Source: Antedon mediterranea (lineage: Eukaryota; Echinodermata; Crinoidea; Comatulida; Antedonidae). From it: 64,000 nucleotides of DNA. A program made the translations under genes and the position numbers. The stretch is from assembly GCF_964355755.1 (NCBI RefSeq), contig NC_092671.1:38457304-38521303 (forward strand). The letters are read 5' to 3'. Shown piece after piece: positions 58,301 through 64,000 of the stretch; the stretch's first letter is position 1, and each line of letters starts with the position of its first letter. The notes beneath the pieces were generated by a model. It was not told where the DNA came from. It did no database searches and saw nothing but the letters and a program-made list of their open reading frames with translations.

Positions 58301-60098
58301 GTTGTTTCATATTTAATGTAATTTTATATTGTAATTTTTACTCGTGTTTTATCTTATTTATTTTTGAATTGTAAATTACTTTGTTGCAATAAATGGATTT
58401 GAATTGATTTGATTTAACAAATATCCCAATACTAGTATATTCAATAAATTTGACATTTAAAACTAAATACCATATACAGTATGACCGAGTATATAGTCCC
58501 ATGGGGTTACAATTAGGATCCTGCTCAAAATTAATTAACAATGGATCTTAATAGTCTTATGTCCGAGTTTTTCTTAAGTGGAGATTGGATTATACTCATA
58601 GTCATGTACGGTCATTATTTATTCTATAATAAATATTGTTATTAATATTTGAATTTTGTTTGATCATACAGTATTGGCAAGTCCTCGGGTACAAACAGGG
58701 CCAATAATATTGCCTCAGTCATCGGTTGATTTATCCCATGTGACATCGCTATCCCAAGGCACAGTCGATATAACAGAACTAATCAACAATGCGGGAGAAA
58801 TAGACAAACAGTTGTTATTACCAGCCTTACCTGTCAGTGTACTAACTCAGGCAACGGAGCCCTCAATGGCTACCAACTTTACATCTCATCTGGAGAGCAA
58901 CCTTGGCGTACCGGAAGTGGCTGAGCTGACGGAGGATGTTGTTGCTGGTCGACACAAGTCAAAGATCATTCAAGAGAACCAGAGTGGGTCGGCAAGGACG
59001 GATTTTATTGCATTGCCTAAAGAAATTAGAAAAGAATTTGATGGCCAAGTAGAACTTGTTACATCAGATACAGGTTAGTATTTTGTCCTGAATTTTTCAC
59101 ATTGGAAATGCATATTTGTGACAGATGCGGACCGGCAGCTGCAGGACAGCCTGTCGAGCCAGGTGAATTCAGATGCAGCGCGCTTCTCAGGCCGCTTCCC
59201 TCCTATGTTGATTACATTGATTCACCTATCTGGAATTGTTCACGTCTGTCCGAGGGTCGGCAATGTGATGCATCGTGCCTGTTTGTGATAGATGAACAGA
59301 CGCAGGACAGCCTGTCGAGTCGAGTGAATTCAGATTCAGCGCGTTTCTCGGGCCGCTTCCCTATGTTGATTACATTGATTCACCTATCCGGAATTGTTTC
59401 AAAATGTACACTAACCTGAAATCTGAACCCAATCAGCTTATTCAAATACATCTTGTGATTGTTGGCCTGTGAATTGGATTGTCACCTGTTAGGAGACAGT
59501 ATTTGTTCATTCTTGACTATGTGCCTAAATAAATGAAAGACACATGCACACACATGCTTTATCATCAAATTAAATAATAATATAATGATGTTCTATTTTC
59601 AGTAAAAGTATCATTTTCATCGTCTATGTTTCCCATGAGTTCAGTGTCAACTACAGGTTTGACCCTGCGTGACCCATCAACAGGAACGCCGTATGTGCAA
59701 ACACAGCTCTTACAGGTCAGTCATACATTTGTGTTTCCTAGTAGATAAAACTCTGAAAGAACATTCAATAGATATGTGGCATACATATTATAATATCTGT
59801 ATAACTTAACTATTTTAAACATGCCTTTCTTGCTATGTAGGATGATCCTCCAGTAGAAAGTGATGTTTCCTTCCAACTTCCAACCACTACTGTATCACCT
59901 ACAAGCCTAGCCAATCAACTTTCAGCAGTATCGCATAGCAACTCAAGTCTAGCCAATCAGCTTACAGCTATATCACCTGACCAGCTTTCTATGTCAAATC
60001 TTACTCAATCACAAGATGATCGGAAATCTTTTCTAAATGCTGGTTCGCGAGTTTCGGACTTTACTCAAAGCACTATTAATTTACAAGATTTGGAATGA
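52313..60098 (+). CDS. ZXDC: ZXDC-type ten-zinc-finger transcription regulator, complete, 12 exons
   Basis: Exons are 52313-53579, 53693-53784, 54533-54637, 54856-54945, 55594-55772, 56235-56430, 56980-57160, 57554-57736, 58056-58118, 58672-59073, 59603-59715 and 59841-60098. Phases join throughout to 1042 codons plus TGA. An in-frame TGA precedes the ATG by two codons. Residues 1-450 are acidic/Ser/Thr-rich, then a Lys-rich stretch (KKKKKK). Ten consecutive C2H2 fingers at about 461-759 are spaced near 30 residues ([21 protein letters not shown] to [22 protein letters not shown]), with TGERPYK/SGEKPYK linkers. The Ser/Thr/Gln-rich tail ends STINLQDLE. Ten tandem fingers in this layout are the mark of the ZXD family. 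Human ZXDC partners CIITA in MHC class II transcription; that role cannot be assumed here. Intron 2 uses a GC donor (ATCAAG then GCAAGA). It is convergent with Gli. Confidence 0.93.
53921..54523 (+). mobile_element. Family B element in ZXDC intron 2, abutting the acceptor
   Basis: It is collinear with 22026-22632 from TTTTTTTCACGCTGCTGCTC to GCGAGCAGCGTTTTTTGTAA and GAAATATTTCTTGTT. The element ends about 8 bases before the AG of the exon 3 acceptor (54531-54532). Its right end therefore occupies the branch-point and pyrimidine-tract region. Confidence 0.85.
54683..54807. mobile_element. MITE A copy in ZXDC intron 3
   Basis: The ends are AAGCTCTGTCTACACTATCA and TGATAGTGTAGACAGCGTT. It makes up more than half of this 218-bp intron, so exon 3 has a transposable element close on both sides. 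Confidence 0.85.
56140..56190 (+). repeat. LINE-type tail fragment in ZXDC intron 5
   Basis: GTGTATAAAAGTTGTGTTTA followed by TGCCACAAAAGAGAGAG matches the sequence at 48125-48155 after the L1/Tx1-like LINE. Both run into A-rich ends. Confidence 0.45.
56439..56475. mobile_element. MITE A right-end fragment
   Basis: TCACATTTTTTTTGTCACAT followed by AGTGTAGACAAAGCT matches the right arm and terminus of MITE A, beginning 9 bases after the ZXDC exon 6 donor. The left half is missing. Confidence 0.6.
56662..56883 (-). pseudogene. LINE C-terminal fragment in ZXDC intron 6
   Basis: The minus-strand frame reads [17 protein letters not shown], then [14 protein letters not shown] followed by RGRK/RGRP is the conserved segment near the C-terminus of RTE/jockey-type LINE proteins. 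No RT or endonuclease domain is present. Confidence 0.65.
57225..57480 (+). repeat. Dispersed repeat family E, copy 2
   Basis: It shares the ordered phrases GGTGGAAGTCTTCT, GTCCAATGTACACATCTAGC, AAGAACCAAGTAC, GTAGGGGTTACCCTGGTGTA and CAGCCACTGA with 18000-18335. It lies in ZXDC intron 7. Confidence 0.65.
57746..57929. mobile_element. MITE A copy starting next to the ZXDC exon 8 donor
   Basis: The left end AGTTCTTTCCACACTATCAA begins about 4 bases after the GTAAGT donor (57737-57742). The right end is TGATAGTGTAGACAGAGCTT. The internal AATATGGTAGTGATATTCTG unit is repeated. Confidence 0.85.
58256..58277. repeat. (TA)n microsatellite
   Basis: About ten TA units in ZXDC intron 9. Confidence 0.85.
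58330..58417 (+). repeat. LINE 3' tail with TTGAATTGATTTGATTT end
   Basis: AATAAATGGATTTGAATTGA and TTTGATTT resemble the tail at 5545-5622. No coding sequence remains. It lies in ZXDC intron 9. Confidence 0.45.
59120..59405 (+). repeat. Tandem 161-bp duplication with conserved reading frame in ZXDC intron 10
   Basis: Two CpG-containing copies are offset by 161 bp and carry GCAGGACAGCCTGTCGAG at 59141 and 59302. Read in the frame [20 protein letters not shown] then [12 protein letters not shown], they differ mostly at third positions and by one in-frame triplet. Each copy is preceded by an acceptor-like GTGACAG/GTGATAG and contains a GTGAAT donor-like site. Using these as an exon would shift the ZXDC frame, so I do not include it in the gene. 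Confidence 0.6.
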
Positions 60099-60102
60099 TA
60101 GT

Positions 60103-60108
60103 AATAAA
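60103..60108 (+). terminator. Candidate ZXDC polyadenylation signal AATAAA
   Basis: AATAAA begins 5 bases after the TGA, unusually close. A second AATAAA at 60218-60223 may be the one used. Confidence 0.4.
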
Positions 60109-60132
60109 TTATTTTAAAAAGAAATGTTATTA

Positions 60133-60560
60133 TAAGTGTGTGTGTATTTATGTTTGTAAAATATATTGTGAACAGATAAAAGAGTCAATACTGTAAATGG
60201 TAAAAACCAGGCAAAAGAATAAAATTGATAAAGTATATTTGTGAAACAATGGTTGTAAATAGACAATCAAAAAGGCTTGGGAGTTTAAAATAAGATGGAA
60301 TGGTTCAGGATTCAGATATTAAGTGGGACCGACTTAAAAAGCTGTTATTAAGATCAAGAATATGTTATGTCATAAAGTGTGTTTTATGTTTGTAAAGTAT
60401 ATTGTGAACAGATAAACGAAAGAGTAAATAAATGGTACACGACAAACCATCGAAGTGTATTTGTTCTCTTGTGTACAGTATTATGAGATAGATCATCAAA
60501 GCTTGGGAGTTTAAAATAAGATGATAAAATGCTTCAGAAAATGCAGATATTAAGTGGAAT
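60133..60560 (+). repeat. Tandem duplication (~240 bp) in ZXDC 3' UTR/flank
   Basis: TATGTTTGTAAAATATATTG followed by TGAACAGATAAA recurs about 240 bp later. Each copy continues to GCTTGGGAGTTTAAAATAAG and CAGATATTAAGTGG. MITE A follows directly at 60567. Confidence 0.7.
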
Positions 60561-60566
60561 TGACTT

Positions 60567-60709
60567 AAGCTCTGTCTACACTATCAAACTTTATGTGACA
60601 AAAAATGTGATGTACCCATATATGGACATGATGATATATCACTACCATATTTGGGCACATCACATTTTGTTTATCAAACTACAGTAGTTTGATAGTGTAG
60701 ACAGAGCTT
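60567..60709. mobile_element. MITE A copy
   Basis: The ends are perfect: AAGCTCTGTCTACACTATCA and TGATAGTGTAGACAGAGCTT. This is among the best-preserved copies. It lies between the convergent ZXDC and Gli genes. Confidence 0.9.
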
Positions 60710-60787
60710 TAAAGAGCTGCCAAGGAAACATTGATGAAAGTTGAAAGAGTGAGCATACAAGACATTTCCCATACACATGCTGTTGTA

Positions 60788-60907
60788 AAGCTCTGTCTAC
60801 ACTATCAAACTAGTTTGACAAAAAAAAGTGTGATGTGCCCAAATATGGTACTATCATGTCCATATATTTTTTTGTCGCATAATATTTGATAGTGTAGACA
60901 GAGCTTT
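60788..60907. mobile_element. MITE A copy, short
   Basis: The perfect inverted ends are flanked by TA on both sides (TTGTA on the left, TACAAA on the right), the clearest TA target-site duplication in the window. The interior is shortened to about 75 bp. Confidence 0.9.
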
Positions 60908-62352
60908 ACAAATGCTACTGACTTTGGTGTGGAAAAGTACTGATTGATGTATATAAAGTGTTACAGTAAATTACTGAAAGAAGGGAAGAATTGAAAAAGG
61001 AAGAATTCAAGAAATAGTTACAGATCTGTACATGATTTATTCACTCTCAAGGTATCAGTGATGTCTTTCTACAAATTGTAATTGTAAGAGCTAAAATCGC
61101 TTTAACAACGCTTCATTGTTTACGGCGTCAGATTAAAAAGTAAGATATTTTAAGTACTTTTGAAATAAAATAGCTAAAACAAAAATTAGCACACAAAGCA
61201 CCAATTAGCAGGTGTACTCTGTAGAAATAAAAATATAAAATTAAAAATAATAAAATTCATATAGCACAATTGATGTTCAGTCTGCATTTAACTAAAGTTA
61301 CATTCTATTAACTACTGTACTATCTAACAATATAATAATTATATAAAATACTATACGGTAAAATTTAGCAATTGAAAAAGGCTAACAAGTTTTATTTACA
61401 AATACCACACAAATGTGTGATTTACTAGCAAAAATACTGTTGGTAAAATACAATATGCATAGCTTTCTAAGAAAAGAAGTAAATTTCTGGACGGAATAAT
61501 GAAGGGCAGGCATATTCCCATATTTGGTAATATTTTTGCATAAATAATTAAATTTTATAACTATACATGAAACACATTACTTTGCCTCAGATTTTCATTT
61601 TAAAATTAAAACATCATACTTCATGATGATAAAATACTTTGAACAAAAAGTAATTAATTTTATAATAAAATACTGTACATTATCGATGAATAGATCATAG
61701 ACAAATTCTGAGTTGTTTGGCTATGTTACATAATATTTTAGCACAAGATTTTCAAGGTATTTTAATCTTAAACTAAACTCCTAACCTCCTCAGGAAAATG
61801 TATCAAGAATTAAACAAAAGAAGATCTTAACTACAACTTAGCACCGTTTTAAAATAAAGCACCATTTACAGAAATACTGTACTTTATAAAATTAAGCACC
61901 GTTACAGAAATACTTTACTTTTTAAATAAAATAAACATAATATATTATTGGAATTGAATAGCACAACAATGCAAGTATACTGACAAACACTGACCACCCT
62001 TCAATTAGAGACCACGGTTCTATTAGCAAGTTTATCGAATTCCACTATGTGGTCTGGAGTACAATATGTAAAATATATTTATTAGTTATTAATTATAATT
62101 AAAGCCCAACATAGTAAACGCGGATTTAGACGGGGAGGCTAAATAGGCTTTAGCCCCCCACTAAAATTTAACACCCATCTTTTTAAAAAATAAAAACTTA
62201 TTTTTCTGCAACCCTACAGATCATTTTTTATAATTTATGAAATATTTAGGACCCTCCCCCCCCCCCTCCTAGTCTGTAATACTGGATCAGTCCCTGGATG
62301 ACTCCTAATAATTCCTAACCTGACAAAACTTACCTCATGACAATGGCATATA
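60908..62352. other. AT-rich convergent intergenic region
   Basis: No gene or repeat family recognised. It probably contains the distal 3' UTR of Gli on the minus strand. A C-run (CCCTCCCCCCCCCCTCC) lies near 62253. Confidence 0.5.
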
Positions 62353-62668
62353 CATTAATATATAAAAATATTGGCAAATAGTGGACACTGGACGGAACAG
62401 ACAAAAACAAGCAAGTTTTTCAATAAACTGTACTAACACTTGAAAATATATTCATTTGGAGATTGGTGTAGTTTCAGTAGTTATCATAATATAGACTGGT
62501 CTGCAGTCATGAATATATAAAAGTATTGGAAAATTGTGTACAATGGACAAAAAAGACAAAAACAATTTATGTTCTTCAATAAACACTGTACTAACGCTTG
62601 AAAATATATTGATTAATGATTTGGAGATTGGTGTAGTTTCAGTAGCTATCACAACATTTGCAGCCATG
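62353..62668 (-). repeat. Tandem duplication (~160 bp) in the Gli 3' UTR
   Basis: Two copies share TATAAAAATATTGGCAAATA, GGACAGAAAAGACAAAAAC-like, TTCAATAAAC.TGTACTAAC and TTTGGAGATTGGTGTAGTTT. They lie 38 bases downstream of the stop codon in the gene's sense. Confidence 0.7.
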
Positions 62669-62705
62669 AGTGATCAATAGATTGCATACTGGTGTACAAC
62701 ATCAA

Positions 62706-64000
62706 CTATGACATCAAATTGAGGTATTTATTCTCTTCTGCCAAAGTCGACAACATGGAAGACATATCATTTACCACCATGTTTGATGATGGGGTCATCA
62801 TTCTGTTTGGAGTAGACATACCTGAGTTGGTCATACCTGGCTGTTGCATATTCATACCGCCATTATGCATATTCAATTCTCCTCTTTGCATATCTAATTC
62901 AGCTTGTTGCATATTCATATCTCCTTGTTGTATATTCATATTTGACATATGAGTTTGCATATTCATTTGTCTTGCTAGGCTAACTGGTGCTGGGTGCAAT
63001 GGAGGTGGCATGTTCATGTTGGTATTCATGTTTGATCCTTGCATAGCTCTTGGTCTGACGTACGTCTGCTGCTGCTGTATTGGTGCAACCTCTGATAACA
63101 ACTTCTCAACTGGATTGTATTCATTCTCTGGCACAAGCTGCTCCACATGGTCCATGCCGTCAGTGCTCAGTGACGCAAGACCTTCCACCATCAGGTCATT
63201 GCAGTTTCTACTCAGGTTATTTTGCTGAGGACCGATATCGACGGTGCTCGTGACCTGGTTACAATCTGGTGACATCTCCATAGCAACTGGATTTGACCTC
63301 ATCTGAATGTTGTAGTTCTGTTGTGGCACGTTCATTTCATTGTTCAAACTACTCATTCCAGTGTTATCTAACATCTGAGATTCTTGTCTATATTGCATGT
63401 AACTTTGTTGTTGCGTCATCACCATTTGATTGTACTGAGGGACCCTGCTCTCATCATGACCTCTGACCTCATTCATACTACCATAGTTCATTGAATTTTG
63501 ATTGGAATTGTTTATATAAGATGGGATTGTCTCCTCGGATATCATCTCTTCAGTTTCCATCGCAACGTTTTCCGGGATGCAATTTGGTGGTGGTGATGTA
63601 AAGCACATGTTTCTTATGCCCTGCACGCCTAATTTATTACCCATCATAGATCGCATGTTCGGCGGGATTGGAAGCGCATTTCTTCGACCACCGTTAACTG
63701 GATCACTTGCCCGACGGATACCAGTATTTGGAACTTCATGAGGCAACGGTGTGTGTGGAGGCCCGCATACACCAGCACTCTCGCATCGACGTGCTGACAT
63801 CGGCATAGGGGACGGACTATACCGGTCTTCGCTCCACTGATCTTGCATTTTCATGACATGATCATATTTAGCTTGTAACCTACGCTGTTGTTGGACCGAA
63901 AGTCCTGGTAGTCCGGTCGGACCACTCATCATGCTAGTTCCACTGGATCTACGCGAAGATCCAACGGAGATGGGGTCATACGGAGAACCGAGCACACTCA
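62706..64000 (-). CDS. GLI: Gli/cubitus interruptus C-terminal region, 5'-partial
   Basis: The frame is open from the window edge to the stop at 62706-62708 (about 431 codons, no intron). It is the C-terminal part of a Gli transcription factor, the zinc-finger effector of Hedgehog signalling. The evidence is the order of conserved Gli motifs: YDPISVGSSRRSSGTS near the start, LSVQQQRRLQAKYD, a TPLPHE segment, RRASDPV, and ENVAMETEEM. At the very end NMVVNDMSSMLSTLAEENKY with LNLMS matches the C-terminal activation segment of vertebrate GLI2/GLI3. The DNA-binding fingers lie outside the window. A Met/Gln/Asn-rich stretch about 50-110 residues from the end (MNMQQ, MQRGELNMHNGGMNMQ) is a lineage feature. 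SRRSS and RRASDP are PKA-type basophilic sites, inferred from sequence alone. It is convergent with ZXDC. Confidence 0.93.
   Translation of the reverse strand, partial: SVLGSPYDPISVGSSRRSSGTSMMSGPTGLPGLSVQQQRRLQAKYDHVMKMQDQWSEDRYSPSPMPMSARRCESAGVCGPPHTPLPHEVPNTGIRRASDPVNGGRRNALPIPPNMRSMMGNKLGVQGIRNMCFTSPPPNCIPENVAMETEEMISEETIPSYINNSNQNSMNYGSMNEVRGHDESRVPQYNQMVMTQQQSYMQYRQESQMLDNTGMSSLNNEMNVPQQNYNIQMRSNPVAMEMSPDCNQVTSTVDIGPQQNNLSRNCNDLMVEGLASLSTDGMDHVEQLVPENEYNPVEKLLSEVAPIQQQQTYVRPRAMQGSNMNTNMNMPPPLHPAPVSLARQMNMQTHMSNMNIQQGDMNMQQAELDMQRGELNMHNGGMNMQQPGMTNSGMSTPNRMMTPSSNMVVNDMSSMLSTLAEENKYLNLMS

Overview
This is animal nuclear DNA. It is strongly AT-rich, its genes have many short exons with GT-AG introns, and the space between exons is packed with SINEs, palindromic MITEs, LINE remnants and mini/microsatellites. 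The proteins (GULP/CED-6, ZXDC, Gli) are metazoan. The tRNA-derived SINEs and the family mix suggest a marine invertebrate deuterostome, perhaps an echinoderm. The phylum is an inference; no rRNA or mitochondrial marker is present.

Layout. (1) 1-26 kb: no gene recognised; a repeat graveyard. (2) 26.36-39.94 kb, minus strand: a complete 12-exon GULP1/CED-6 engulfment adaptor (PTB domain, coiled coil, DPF/NPF endocytic motifs, 440 aa), with all exon phases joining cleanly. (3) 40-43.3 kb: noncoding, with a large minisatellite. (4) 43.3-47.8 kb: two near-identical directly repeated ~1.6 kb non-autonomous DNA transposons. One abuts and one interrupts the 3' part of an L1/Tx1-like LINE. (5) 49.78-50.79 kb, plus strand: a two-exon gene for an unrecognised 300-aa protein ending in a Trp/Arg-rich cationic tail. 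(6) 52.3-60.1 kb, plus strand: a complete 12-exon ZXDC-type protein with ten C2H2 fingers (1042 aa), including one GC-AG intron. (7) 62.7-64.0 kb, minus strand: the C-terminal part of Gli/cubitus interruptus, running off the window and convergent with ZXDC.

The genes do not form a pathway. GULP acts in clearance of apoptotic cells and endocytosis, ZXDC is a transcription regulator, and Gli is the Hedgehog effector. The most interesting features concern repeats reshaping gene structure. GULP exon 4 lies between tandem arrays that copy its own splice acceptor and donor. The GULP stop codon lies inside a 24-bp minisatellite. The 3' splice-site region of ZXDC exon 3 is made of transposon sequence, and a MITE starts a few bases after the exon 8 donor. 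One MITE family with TIR AAGCTCTGTCTACACTATCA has 17 recognisable copies in the window. All coordinates were read by eye; repeat boundaries are good to a few bases unless stated.
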